Shown here: piece after piece, positions 48,201 through 59,601 of the stretch
Numbering within the stretch: the stretch's first letter is position 1
Layout: every line of letters begins with the position of its first letter
Assembly (NCBI GenBank): GCA_016617855.1
Contig: JAECUM010012858.1
Coordinates: 39,647-103,646, forward strand
Length of the DNA: 64,000 nt
DNA from: Megalonaias nervosa
Taxonomy: Eukaryota > Mollusca > Bivalvia > Unionida > Unionidae
Direction of reading: 5' to 3'
The notes under the pieces: model-generated
Told to the model about the DNA's origin: nothing
Databases searched by the model: none
The model's input: only the letters and a program-made list of their open reading frames with translations
Made by a program: the position numbers and the translations under genes

Positions 48201-51200
48201 TTTTAGCACAAGATAGGCTATACATGGTGGCCAGTATAAATGGTGGCCAAGAACCCAGGAAAACCCCAGAAAGAACCACCGACCTATGAGAAGCTACTGG
48301 CAAGCTTTCTCACGTACCCACATTGGCTGAACCAGAGACTCAAACCCATGCAGACTGATGAGTGCTTTAGACCACTTGGCTACCTGGGGCCCCAGCTTTA
48401 ACTGCATTATGCAGCTATGCATTACTGCACCGGTTGCAACAATTGCTGGAAAATTTCCCAAACCCAATAGACTTGTTCTGGGTGGTCTATGGCACATAAA
48501 TATCCAAGAACAGTATTTTAGAATCACTTGAATGTTAAAACCATGTTATAGTAACCCAGGCAATCTGTTCTCCATTCATAGATCAAATGCTCTGCTTTGT
48601 ATGCTAAGTTTACAGCTTTTGATAGAAATATGATAAGTAGAGATCTTCATAATGGTAAGGGGCATAAAGGGCATAAATATTAATTTACAAGTCTTTCAAC
48701 ATCTTGAAAATAAATGTCCTCATTTCATCAGTGCAATCAAAATTTTCTCTGGTAAATTAGATTTTTTTATCAGCCTGATGGGTACCATGCTTAGAATACA
48801 AAAGGGCTGAATCTGAAATTAGAGTGGGCCTGGGGCATCAAGGTTATCAGATTTTTTGAGCACTTATCTCTCAAAAAGACTGCTAGCTCTGCTTAGTCAT
48901 TTTTATTTCCTAGACTTCAAAAGTAAGTGTTCATTTTGATCAGCTGTTTGCTTTAGATAGTACAGTTTCCACAATTCACACAAGAAAAGAAATTTCAATC
49001 ACAGTACCTAAAAGCAGCATAGAGGTATGCCAGCATTTCCTGCTGTGTATATGTTGCCCATGCAAACTTCACCTAATCCTGGTTCCTCTCTCAGATGTAC
49101 ATAATAACTGTAGAACTGAACCTATATGATAAGCAATGTTTCTGGGCTTGCCATGTGTATAAAACCACAACATTCTCAAGGTGCAGATCTGCATTTACTC
49201 ATCTCAGGGACGAGTAAGTAGTAAAGTTTTCCTTGGCACAGCCAATTTTTATGTTGTCAGGATAAGAGGATGTCTTGAGTGGTTTTCCTGAGCCCTGCTT
49301 TTGTCTGGTTTGTATCCTAACATCTACTTCAATCTAACATAGGTCTGTATATTTATGCAGTCAGTGTTAAGGTCACCCAGATAATAGGATTCTGCACTGA
49401 AAACAAAACCCCAGATTTCTAAGTACTTAGCAAGGTCTGATAGTAAAATTCACTGTGTTGCGATTGTTGATGGTTACTACTGATATTAATGCCCAAAACA
49501 ATTTTTGTCACATTTACCACATATTAAAAGATACCAATATGGAGAGGACTATGAGGTAACCAGTCTACCCGACCAATCTGATACCAGAATATGTTTAGGT
49601 CAAGCACCCAAAGGATCTATATAGCAATTGTATCCTGACTGACTTAAAGTTCTGCAACCTCCAAAACTTCCTGTAAGAACTCAATAAATTTAACTCACTT
49701 TTGAGTTCAATTAGTTATTTTTTCTGTCATCAAGTGCCAGCTGAAAATTACTGTTTTTCTGACTGACTTTTACCAGATTTCCCAGAAATGTGGGAACTAT
49801 GCACACATAAGTCTTCTGTTAAAAACCCAATGCTAATATAGTGATAACAAGATCTGTGTGATGGCTGCTATGGTGGCCATCTTGTATGTCAGATCAGCAC
49901 CAATTTCATTTAGGACCAAGTAAACATCCTAAGTCTTTTACTAAGAACCCCATGTTGATATGACCACCCATTCATGATAAGCAGTGATAACAAGATTTTC
50001 AACATGGCCACTCTAGCAGTCATCATAGATGTACAAGGAGAACCATTTTTATTCAGCCCCTACTAGACATCATAAGAAGTCTTCTGGTGAAAACTCCATG
50101 TTGATATGACTTTCCATTCAGGAAAAGTCATAACAAGATTTTCAAGATAGCTACAGTGGTGGCTATGTTGAATGTCCAAGAGGAACCATTTTCATTTAGG
50201 ACCGACAAGACATGTAATAAGTCTTCAAGCGAAACCCTTATGTTGATATGACTATCCATTCAGGAGGTGCAGCAGTAAAAAATTTTCAAAATGGATGCTG
50301 TGGCTGCCAAAACTGAATGTCCAAGCAGAACCATTTTCATTTAGGACCAACTAGACATCATAAAAGTCTTTTGGTGAAAACCCCATGTTAGTATGACTTT
50401 CTGTTCAGAAGAAGTAGTGATAACAAGATATTCCAGGATGGCGACAGTGATGGCTAGGCCTTTTTCATTTAGGAACAAGACATTAAAAGTTATTTGTGTG
50501 TGTGTGTGTGTGAGAGATCTGGATTTTTAACATAGCTTAAAAAATTTTCAGTCATATTGCTACAATGTCTGCAGCATGGCAGCTTGTAGTGATGTCTAGC
50601 ACTACGGCATCATGCCGCAGACATGTAGCATCATGTCCCACCCAGTCACATTATCCTGACACCAGGTCGACCAGTCCTAACACTAACCTTTTAATTGTGA
50701 GCGCCAAGCAAGGCAGATGCTAGTACAATTTTTTAGTCTTTGGTATGACTCAGCTGGGGCTCACACCCACAACCTCCAGCATCTGAGGCGGACACTATAA
50801 CCACTTAGGCCACCAGAGTGGGCATTTTTAAGTGAGAATTAAATTAAATACCAATATGACCATCCATTCAGGTGGAGTAGCAATAACAACATCTTCAAGA
50901 TGACTGCTGTGGTGGCCATACTGGATGCCTGAGTAGCACCATTTTCATTTAGAACCAACTAGAGTTTGGATGAATGTATGTGTGTGTATGCAAAGCTTCA
51001 TGGTAATCCTTTCAACCAGTTTTGGAGGAGAAGCAATAAAAGACTTGTGAAAACAGATGGATAGATATAAGGAGACCAGTAGAGCTAAAATAAAATTATA
51101 TTAAAAGTCATTGGAAATACACTGCTTTGCCTGAATTCCATCTCACACAAGTTTTCACAATCTCAATCGATGCATACCTTTTTCTTTGTTCCTTCCTAGC

Positions 51201-54200
51201 TTTATTTCTGGCATCATACTCTTCTCTGAATATCTGTTTCTTTTGTTGATTAGTGACACCTTTGTCTGTTTTCATTAACTGTATGTAAACTCCACCTGGA
51301 GTACGCCTTCTAGTTCCATCCTTTAATGCAAAAATCAAAAAAGAAAGCACAGGTGTATCAGGTGATATTTACCACAAACTTCTTTCATGGAATAAATTTT
51401 CAAGAACACAATTCTAAATTTTCAACTGCCTGCTTTATGATGATCTGAAACTTTACAAAGTTTATGAAGCATGATGGCAAAATATACTCAGAAAACAACT
51501 TGATAATTACAACACTTCTAATGTAACATCGACATTTTATTTTAACCAGATCAGATGCCAACAATTACCTGGGCAACATTTAAAATGAGCCTTTATATAA
51601 TGAAATTAAGGTTATCATGTGAAACCTACCTTTAGCAGACATTTTCACTGAACAGATGTTCATGAGGACAAAATTTTCAAGCCCCTTTCCTTACTTTTAT
51701 TATCATTTCCAACTTCTAAAAAAAAGATACAGTAGTCCCCCTCTTGAATGGCTCCCCTCACCAGCGGCCACCCGCTCCTTACAGCCAGAATCTGAAGGAA
51801 CCGACGAATTTGTGTTCAGAAGTACCCCTCACGAAAGGCCACCCAGCTAACGCGACCAGCATATTTGTGCAAAAATATAAAATTTACCCCTCACAAGCGG
51901 CCGCATTTTATTTTGTAATATGTATCCAGAACCAATTTTATTCATAACATGTGTTAAGTAATCTGATTTCTGTTTCCCGATGTTAGGTTTTCGTTCCTGA
52001 AAGAAGTGTTGACTAAAGTACATGTACCACTAAGGTTAATATTAGATCATTTATGCCTCACGAGAAGCCACATTTATTCCATAAAGCCGAGAAAGACTCA
52101 AATTTTAATCCCTACAAAAAGGTAAGTACAAGTAATCCGATTAGCCTTACTGCTGTGTTATCATGAGATGTCCGGTTTAGCCACTGATAATTGTTAAGAT
52201 TACAATTATTAACAGTAGTAACAGCTGAGAAGTGGCAGTACTGATGTACAATACACAAGTCAGCGATAATATGGTTTGATAGCCTTTATGGCTTCCCTTA
52301 GTAAGATGTTGAGCTTGTTCACTTCCATAATTAGTGGCTATTACTACTGACAATAATTGTCAAGACTGCAAATCCTAATGGCCGCGAGGTGCTATTGTTC
52401 AGGTCAATTCTGCATACATATCGAAGCCGTTTTGGCTTCTGTCACTTAGTGTAAAACAATGTAAAATCAATAGGGTACCAGACTGCGACTAATGAATCAC
52501 GTGACAAGATCGCCGCCTTTAAAAACATGGCATTTTGTTTAAATGTAGAAAATTTTTTTATTCAGTCTTGTAGTTGGCAACACTGGAATAAGTTATTGCA
52601 AAATGATCAACATGTCATCGAGGAAAAGAAAAATTCTCAGTTTAGAAGAGAAAGTGAAAGTAATTCAACTGACCGAAAAGGGGGAGAGTTCGAGGATCCT
52701 GGCAGAAAAATTTGATGTCGCAAAGACTCAGATAAACAATATCGTGAAAGATAGGGAAACAATTCTGCAGAAATGGGAAGGTGGAATGGATGGAGAAAGG
52801 AAGATTGTTAGAGCCAGGAGATGTCTGTATCCTGATTTGAATGAAATGGTTTTTGAATGGTTTTGCACTGCGCTTGCTAAGAACATTCCACTCACCGGTC
52901 GAATGATCCAAGAAAAAGCAACAATTTTGCCAGTTGAAATGGGATATGACGACTTTACCGCAAGCAACGGATGGTTGCACAGATTTCAAGTCCGACAATG
53001 TGCATGTGATTTTTATATGAAAATATTAAATGTTTTAGAATTAAATGTAGTTGTGACTTTCTATATACATGTATGTACATGTATTTACTATTCGCATTTA
53101 TCATCCCCCCTCTAGAAAGGCCACCCGCATTATAAGGCCACTTTCCTGTTGCAATAGGGGTGGCCTTTTAAGAGTGGGGCTACTGTATCAGAAAATTAAG
53201 GGCAAAATGTGTTTGCACCCTCTGGATGTCCATTATAGACAAGTTTCAGTTTATTCTCTTAAGTAAACATTCTGAAATCATCCAAGGAGAAGCTCAAGTT
53301 GGCAAATGCTTTCAGGGACTCTTTATATTTAACTTTATTGTACTTTACTGCAAGTTTATTCTCATATTTGTAGATAAATCCACCCTCATTGGTAAAAGAT
53401 TGTAAGCTATTTTTCAGTCTCAGGTACGGCATTAAGACCTTTACAACCCGAGTTTGTGTCCATTTAACATTTATTTCATGAAAAATGAGCAGGATCATCT
53501 CCAGGTTTTCTGGAGACATGGGAATATGCAATTCTGGAATTTAGGTGACTTAAAGTCACATTTCATTAAGATTCAGAAGTTGACTGTCCTGCTCCAGTAC
53601 AGAGATGTGTCAGCCTCCCCAATTATGAGATTATCATCACTCTCTTTTGTTGTACTAGCTCTAACAAAAAGACAAAATAAAGTTTTTTTTCCTGTCTCTG
53701 AATTGATCCTCATTTTGTTTGTAATGCACTACTCTTATCTCATTCTCTAAATCAACTGAGTGAACTGAAAACATGAGTATTCTTATTGCCATGAAGCTTA
53801 CAAATGCTTTCTGCATTTTTACTACAAGCTTCTAGAGAAATGAATGCTTTTCATTTCAAACTGCCACAAAGAGAGAATGCATTCAACTATGGACTCGTGT
53901 AACCACAAGAAGAGATAAAGTTCAACCATTGTCTACATAAAATAAAATCTATGAAATCTTTATCATGGACAGCTGACAAGTATGAATCATGCATACACTC
54001 TGACTGGAAACTATTACAGATGCAATTCAAGTATTTGGTGGCAAATAATGTGCCTTAATCGAGTGAAAGAGTGAGGTACAGGCATTCATCTTAATGCCAT
54101 CCCTGGTGGTCTAAATGATAATCATACCAAAAAAAAGGCAATCCAAAGACTAAGTAGGTAAAATGACAACAAAATCATACCAGTGTAAGCATGCCACCAC

Positions 54201-57200
54201 ATTCTTCAGTCCTTTTGGTCAAATGTAGGAGCTCTATAGCTTTCCCTTTTCCTAATGTTTCTATTATCCTCTCTAGAAATGGAAAGAGACGTTCATTAGT
54301 AGACACCATATTGTCTACAATTTTCAATTAACTATTTTTTTTTTACATACCATCAATATATAGAAATTAAACAATTTTACATTTTTTGTACTTGAAAATG
54401 AGGTATTAGATTTAAAAATATTTGCCCCTAGCTTATGTACACCCTAAAATACAATCAATAATATAGTGTCTAAAAAAATTACAGAAAATTCTGGGATGTC
54501 ATTTTTATTTAGTATCTACAGTTGCTTATATTCAGATTTAAAAAAAAAAATAATGTAGAGTTTTGCAGATAATCACAGCACCACTAGTTTGAAAAAAAAA
54601 GATAGCATATGGTCAAGAAATCTGTATTATTTAAGAACGGATTAGAATAATACATTGCATACACATATACAAAGCAAATTGTATACCAACAAGAAGGTCA
54701 ATGCCCACATCTCTGTAAAATGTAACCTTGACCCCAAAGCCAAAAGGCTGAGAACATGTTACAATGATTCATCCAATATATGAGCAAAATCTAACACAGA
54801 GTTGAGGAAACATAAGCAGATTAAAAAATAAAACCTTTAACCAAAACCTTAAAGCAAATTTTCTAGGTGACCTTGAACTGAACAAGAAGTGGGTGAGAAT
54901 GCATATCATGGAATGAATTGTGTTATATTCATAATGATCATACCATGTATGAAGAAACTTCATCACAAGTTCAAGAAATAAACACAAATGAAATTTTTTT
55001 TTTTTTTTTTTTTAAAAAAGAGTCAAAACCTGAATGCAAATATTCTATGAATAATTTTGACCCAGAAATCAAACGGGCAATCATGTATGATACTGAATAA
55101 ATTACCTCAGCTTCATAAAGAGTCATCCCAAGTATTAAGAAAATCCATCAAGGAGCATAGGAAAAATGCTATGTTGATTAGTAGGCAAGATTATCTCTGA
55201 TTTGGGGATTCATCAATAATGGTTGATCGACATGACAGAACAAAAATCCCTCAAAAGGGACTGACGTTCCACTGGCAGAAAAAAAAAGTTCCATGAATAC
55301 AAGATAAAATCACTGGTTCTTTTACTCTGTTCAGTGTCGATATCATCTCTCATATTCCCATGAGATAACAAGATTTTCAAGATGTAAGATCATCACCATT
55401 TTCATTTAGGGCCAACAAGACATCATAAGAAGTTGTTTTTTTGTGAGAAATCTCATGCCAATACGACCATCCATTCAGTAGTAATGATAACAAGATTTTC
55501 AAGACAGATGTTGTGTCAGCCATATGGGATTTAAGATCAACACTATTATAATTCAGACTGAACTAGATGTCATAAGAAGTCTGGTGAAAATACTAAGTCA
55601 ATATGGCCATCCATTCAGGTGCAAATTGCCTCTGGTGAAAATTCCATGTAAATGGGACTTTCTACTGAGGAACACAAGACTTTCAAGATGGCCATTGTGA
55701 TGGCCTTATTGATTGTCAGATTTGCACTATTTTCACTAAGGAACAACTAGATCTTGGGATGAATGCGCATACGAGGTTTCATGGCAATTCTCCATGTAGT
55801 TTAGAACTTGCACTGACAGACAAATGGACAGTAGGTCATCAAATAAGCTCCTCTGGTCTATGACCAGTAGAGCTAATAGCTGTATATTGCAAGAAACAAG
55901 GAATTTTGTGGCATGGCCATGAACTTAGAAGTAGATGTTATATTTTTGAAAAAGGTCATATTGGTATCATTTATATGTAAGACAAAGTCATATGACTTTT
56001 CATCGAGGAGGAATAGCTATAACATGAACTTGATAGCTCAGGTGGCCTATGTGGTTAAAGTGTCCACCTCAGAGGTGGGAAGTCAGAGGTCTGAACCCCT
56101 GATGAGTCACACCAAAGACTTATAAAAATGGTACTAACAGCTGCCTCATCTGGGGCTCAGCATTAAGAGGTTAGTGTTAGGACTGGTCAGCCTGGTGTCA
56201 GGATAATATAACTGGGTGGGGCATCATGCTTCATGTCTGTGGCACGATGCCCCAGTGCTAGACGTCACTATAAACTGCCACACTGCAGAAATCATAATGA
56301 TATGACTGAAAAATTGTTAAAGCAATGTTAAAAATACAGATCACACACAAAATCACACTTTTCAAGATGGCTGCCATGGTAGCCATATTTGATGTCAGAT
56401 TGGCATGATTTTCATTTAGGATCAACTAAGCATTATAAAAAGTCTTTGGTGAAAACCCTATGTCAATATAACCATCCATTTAGAAAGGGTAGAAATAACA
56501 AGATTTTCATGGTGACTACAATAGTGAAATAGTGACCATAACAGAAGTCAGACTGGCAGAAATTTATTTAGGACAAACTGGACATTATAAGACATCTTCT
56601 GGTGAAACCCCCATGTCGAACTGGATGAGTAGCAATAAGATTTTCAAGATGGCTGCCAGGGTGGGAATACTGAATGTCAGAACTGTACCATTCTTATTTA
56701 GGACCAACAAAACTTCAAACTTACTGAAAGCTGTGACAGTATGTCAGAAGTTGCAATAAAAGGATTTCAAAATGGCCACTACAGAAGCAAATTGATTAAT
56801 ATAACAAAATACCCAAACACAATTAGTCCAGTCCATGTAGTCTTACCTATTAATTCTATCTTTGGTTCATTGAGCATGTCAGCTATTGTATTTACAACAC
56901 AAGTTTCTGAATCTTCTGCAGTTATTTCAATTTTATTGCTTATTGACTTGAACTGTTTCTTGACAGTGTCATTAAATCGATTAGGAGCTGCCTTTCGTTT
57001 CTTCCCATGTCTCTGTTCTGGATAAATATCCACCTCCTGTAAGTCTGAAACTTTATCAAAAGGACCCAAACTATCATCATTAACTACTGGCATGGCACGT
57101 GGTCGATTATCTGTGTACTTTTTTTTGTAGTCATAACTCTCCACATCTCTCTCAACAAGTGTATGAACATTTGGTTGCTCCACTCCACATGCACTCAAGT

Positions 57201-57340
57201 TCTGGGTCAAAGTTTGTTCTTGGAGAACTGAGCCCCACACATTGTTGAATTTCCTGTTGGGACTGTTAGTATCTTTCTCCTTTCTGTATTCAAGAGGAGG
57301 CAACTCTGGTGCTAAATCCATCAACACCTGCTTGTGTGTT
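41934..57340 (-). CDS. PHAX: PHAX, phosphorylated adaptor for U snRNA nuclear export (partial, 4 exons)
   Basis: PHAX bridges capped U snRNA with the cap-binding complex and exportin CRM1, and also acts in snoRNA transport. Exons 57340-56847, 54272-54181, 51320-51178 and 42204-41934 join with consistent phases and GT/AG borders to ~330 residues. Family hallmarks: NNVWGSVLQEQ and ESYDYKKKY in the first exon, then the RNA-binding domain starting EITAEDSETCVVNTIADML and NEPKIELI, running through ERIIETLGKGKAIELL and GGMLTLDGTRRRTPGGVY. The C-terminus is Lys-rich, then strongly acidic (SESDSNAEESNSD). Human PHAX is about 394 residues; the shortfall is the N-terminal exon, which should lie between 57341 and ~58200 but was not found. 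Introns carry a Tigger copy, SINEs and repeat arrays. Confidence 0.9.
42550..43310. repeat. Degenerate ~150-bp tandem array with a unique end
   Basis: A TTTTCCCTTGCTGTGACC-like phrase recurs near 42668, 42817, 42964 and 43124 (spacing 147-160), each followed by a TGG..ATGGTTATGGTATGTGACA-like phrase. The array ends GTGGGCAGACAAC ... CACCTGTCTTAGGATGGACA. Confidence 0.7.
44590..44985 (+). repeat. Dispersed ~145-bp repeat array, about three units
   Basis: Units contain AGATCAGCACCACTTT, GACATCATAAGAAGTCTTAT and AAGATGGCTGCTATGGTGAC-type phrases in fixed order. Confidence 0.75.
46440..46560 (+). repeat. Single degenerate unit of the ~145-bp repeat
   Basis: Holds ATTCTGGTGTAGTAGC, TTTGGTGGCCATATTCGACA and TCCATTTTCATTTAGAACCA in the expected order. 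Confidence 0.55.
48150..48182. repeat. (GTT)n microsatellite
   Basis: Ten or so GTT units directly before a family-2 SINE, where it may be part of that element's tail. Confidence 0.9.
48183..48393 (-). mobile_element. SINE family 2 copy, minus strand
   Basis: Same order as 34511-34729: head GGGGCCCCAGGTAGCCAAGT on the minus strand, GGGTTTGAGTCTCTGG B box, ending GGCATTAAACCC next to the GTT run. Good partner for defining the family. Confidence 0.8.
49840..50475 (+). repeat. Best array of the dispersed ~145-bp repeat
   Basis: The AACAAGATTTTCAA-type unit start recurs at about 49847, 49989, 50133, 50279 and 50424 (spacing 142-146). Each unit runs GATGGCTGC, GGTGGCCAT, ATTTTCATTTAGGACCAA, TAGACATCATAAGAAGTCTT, ACCCCATGTTGATATGAC, CCATTCAGGA. 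Confidence 0.85.
50494..50822 (-). mobile_element. SINE family 1 copy inserted in a ~145-bp array
   Basis: Starts with TG repeats (reverse of the CA tail) and ends at the A-box region (CACTTAGGCCACCAGAG). The array text stops before it and resumes after, so the SINE is younger than the array. Confidence 0.9.
50845..51085 (+). repeat. Continuation and common 3' end of the ~145-bp array
   Basis: Resumes with ATATGACCATCCATTCAGGT and ends with the shared terminal block (AAAACAGATGGATAG ... GAGACCAGTAGAGCTAAAA). Confidence 0.75.
51178..51320 (-). CDS. PHAX: PHAX coding exon (RTPGG block)
   Basis: Acceptor CATTAAAG, then DGTRRRTPGGVYIQLMKTD and KKQIFREEYDARNKARKEQR, ending AAAAG|GTATGC in phase 2. 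The RRTPGG motif is the most diagnostic of the PHAX RNA-binding domain. Confidence 0.92.
51321..51729 (-). other. PHAX intron sequence left of the Tigger copy, nothing recognised
   Basis: AT-rich; only the target TA at 51728-51729 is notable. Confidence 0.5.
51730..53185 (+). mobile_element. Tigger-like DNA transposon, 1,456 bp, internally deleted
   Basis: Left end CAGTAGTCCCCCTCTTGAA and right end TTAAGAGTGGGGCTACTG are imperfect inverted repeats with TA on both sides (51728-51729, 53186-53187). Subterminal GGCCACCC repeats occur at both ends. It encodes only the DNA-binding half of the transposase (52612-53006). A related copy starts at 63826. Confidence 0.88.
52603..53115 (+). CDS. CENP-B/Tigger-type transposase N-terminal half
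   Basis: The likely start is the second Met (52612, MSSRKRK). Residues ~5-55 (LSLEEKVKVIQLTEKG...ILAEKFDVAKTQINNIV) are the CENP-B N-terminal helix-turn-helix. Residues ~60-130 (RARRCLYPDLNEMVFEWF, PLTGRMIQEKA, ASNGWLHRFQVR) are the second, Tc5-type helix-turn-helix. Both look undamaged. The DDE catalytic domain is absent: after QVR the frame enters AT-rich sequence and stops at 53115. It could bind transposon ends without cleaving. Lies in a PHAX intron, opposite strand. Confidence 0.8.
   Translation: MINMSSRKRKILSLEEKVKVIQLTEKGESSRILAEKFDVAKTQINNIVKDRETILQKWEGGMDGERKIVRARRCLYPDLNEMVFEWFCTALAKNIPLTGRMIQEKATILPVEMGYDDFTASNGWLHRFQVRQCACDFYMKILNVLELNVVVTFYIHVCTCIYYSHLSSPL
53188..54180 (-). other. 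PHAX intron, right part, nothing recognised
   Basis: The 90-codon minus frame at 53259-53531 reads well but has no partner exon or domain that I recognise. Confidence 0.4.
54181..54272 (-). CDS. PHAX: PHAX coding exon (92 nt)
   Basis: Acceptor ATTTCTAG before 54272 and donor CTG|GTATGA at 54181. It encodes ERIIETLGKGKAIELL and ECGGMLTL. Start phase 1 and end phase 0 fit the neighbours exactly. Confidence 0.9.
54273..55369 (-). other. PHAX intron, nothing recognised except a poly-T run
   Basis: A T-run of ~24 bases at 54989-55012; otherwise AT-rich without recognised features. Confidence 0.5.
55370..55880 (+). repeat. Dispersed ~145-bp repeat array with common 3' end
   Basis: About three and a half units, ending GACAGACAAATGGACAG ... 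TATGACCAGTAGAGCTAAT, the terminal block shared with the arrays ending at 40110 and 51085. Confidence 0.75.
56033..56358 (+). mobile_element. SINE family 1 copy
   Basis: Head GCTCAGGTGGCCTATGTGGT with diverged B box (GGTCTGAACCCC), the common body, the hairpin with two changes (GGGGCATCATGC ... GCACGATGCCCC) and a short CA tail. Flanked by ~145-bp repeat text. Confidence 0.9.
56359..56775 (+). repeat. Dispersed ~145-bp repeat array right of a SINE
   Basis: Starts TTTTCAAGATGGCTGCCATG and holds about three units in the usual order. Confidence 0.75.
56847..57340 (-). CDS. PHAX: PHAX first recovered coding exon (164 codons)
   Basis: The acceptor TACTTGAACAG lies before 57340 and the donor ATAG|GTAAGA ends it at 56847. 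The residues run from RTHKQVLMDLAPELPPLEY through KFNNVWGSVLQEQ to NEPKIELI. A basic KKRKAAPNRF stretch near residue 120 of the exon is a plausible nuclear localisation signal. Confidence 0.9.
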
Positions 57341-58144
57341 CTGTTCAAGTAGAATGAAATATGCAAAATCTAATGAAAATTGTCAGATTAATGGAGAGAT
57401 ATTGAAATACTTCAATAAATACACCAACATTAATTACAACAGCATCAAACTTAAGTGAGACTGGGTATTAATTATAAATAGCATACATTGGTGACCAATA
57501 ACATCAATGAAAACTTCATTGAGCTTAGGGGTGAAAACAACAGAACAATACATTGTACCTATGTTAACACTAGTTGTTAGCATAATCACCCACAACAATC
57601 AAACTTTTCAGATGGCAATTCATTTCACTTAAAACCATGAAATCTAACTGGAACTTTTTGGGCTTATTTTTGTATCAATGCTGCTAATAGTGAACTTTTT
57701 CAAGAAAGGAACTCATTCAAAAATGCATAATTTGGCAATAAATCAAACTATGACTTTGACAACTAGTAAGTATTTGAAACAAAATGAGTATTATTAAAAG
57801 AAAACACAAATGAGTAAAGGACCACACAAAAAGTTGAATAGGAGCAAGCTCATCAAATATGTCAGCACTTTGTGCACAAAAATTGATGAACTGCCCGGTA
57901 CATTCTAGCACCTCCATAAAGTTCTGTAACTGTTATTAAAGTGCCATAACAGTGTATCTACATTTATTCAGATAATTTGTTAGTGAATGAGAATATATAT
58001 TCAAAATATGAATGTAAAAAATCTGATTGAAAAATTTTCAGTAATAACTGCATGGGAGCCTACAGAACATCACGTTCGCACCTGTCTATGATAATAAGCG
58101 AATGCAACCACCGACCACTTCTGGTATTTAGTGAAAACAAAGCA
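57341..58144. other. PHAX 5' region; first exon not identified
   Basis: The N-terminal exon of PHAX should be here on the minus strand. A donor-like CAG|GTGCGA at ~58083 could end a 5' exon, but no convincing coding start was found. The minus frame at 57717-57917 does not resemble PHAX. Confidence 0.4.
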
Positions 58145-58152
58145 TGACGTCA
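58145..58152. promoter_or_regulatory. Palindromic CRE (TGACGTCA)
   Basis: A full consensus cAMP-response/ATF element, 51 bases upstream of the plus-strand start codon at 58203 and on the 5' side of minus-strand PHAX. It could serve a shared promoter. Confidence 0.6.
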
Positions 58153-58202
58153 CATTTTGAACACCTATTTGTAAGCAAAGGCCGAGCTGGTATCGTCATA
58201 TT

Positions 58203-59550
58203 ATGGAAAAGTCTTCAGAAACTCAACATGAAAGCTGTGATTCTGAAGGAAGTGAACTGTCACTGTCCTGCGGGTCTTCGCCATTCGAAGATGGGGAGGT
58301 AAAAAGCTTGGAAGATTCTGATAATGGTGTAGAAGCGGCTGCCATCACCCAAATTAATCAGTACCAGTTTGAATCCTATTGTATATTTCCAATACCGACG
58401 GATCCAAAATTGCAGATGAAGATGATGAAAAAGAAAGACAAGATAGATTGACAGACAATTCATGGTAATTGTTTTCTGAATATGTATACGGCTGTAAGTT
58501 ATGACAGATATATGTATCCGACGATATTTACAGTACCGTTCAACAGTCTCATGTTCATTTACAAATGAATTTTTTCTCACCTGTAATAAAGGCTGTATAA
58601 GTGTATTGCATTTCATGGGTAGAGACGTATTTATATGTTGATAAGTAAAAGGTACATCGGATCACATTTGTAAGCTTCGAAAACATGTGAACAAATTAAT
58701 ACAATTTATAAGTACTTCAGATTCCTAGGAGAGGAGGTCCTCTTTTTCACAGCTGTTGAAATAGGCAGGATATTACCCTCATGACATTAAAATTGAATTC
58801 ATGTTCTGTACACTGTATAAGTTAAAATTTCAAATTTCTCATATGTATGCTAATAGTTGATTTTTATAAACTATGAAATAAACTCTTTTTTCTGTGGTAA
58901 GCATCTACTTGCAACTTCTATCGTCTTTCATATCTAATTTAATTTTACAGTGCTGTACTAAATGTTTTACCTGTTCTGGACTTCGCTTGTGTCATTGTAC
59001 TGTGCTATGAGATTAAATTTGACAAGCACAGCACTATGCATTAAAGAATAAAAGTCTATTTTAGGTGCAATTGTGGACATTGTTTGATAATGCCCACAGC
59101 AAGAGAATGTGTATGTTTTTGTTACATAGAGATGGTCACAAGTGTCCGCAATGAATACCAGGGGATACAATGTATAACAGACCATCCAGGGTTCAGTCCA
59201 GTTTGTCTAGACATCCATGTTTTAAAAGTTGCATACTACCAGTATAGACAACAATTTGGAGAACGTCCAGAACAAGGAAATGAGTAAGTAAAATCATGTT
59301 CTTCTGTTTTCATAAATTTTGTTTTCATGATCTATGCATGACAGCATAGTATTGGGGTTATTAATACAGCAAATAAATAAACCTCTTTTTCCAGTCATTT
59401 TATGCCACCTTCATGGATTGAACCCCTGTTCTGGAGGCCTACAATGTCTAACCTTTACACCACAGTGATACTGATAAATGATGCCAAAAAACAATGCATA
59501 TACATGTACAAATATTGTTTTATTTCATTTATTGTGTTGGAAAATAAAAT

Positions 59551-59601
<51 letters not shown>

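Larger units (their letters stand above)
42205..51177 (-). other. PHAX last intron (~9 kb)
   Basis: Contains the ~150-bp array at 42550-43310, ~145-bp arrays, SINE family 2 (48183-48393), SINE family 1 (50494-50822), a hAT-like end at ~47464 (CAGGGCTGATGACTTA), and a short inverted repeat at ~45803-45865 (AATAAATGCCCC / AGGGCATCTATTAG) suggestive of a MITE. No nested gene recognised. Confidence 0.7.

Noticed and set aside
57717..57917. Missing N-terminal exon of PHAX
   Set aside because: The frame is hydrophobic and shows none of the acidic/Ser motifs expected at the PHAX N-terminus, and its donor is weak.
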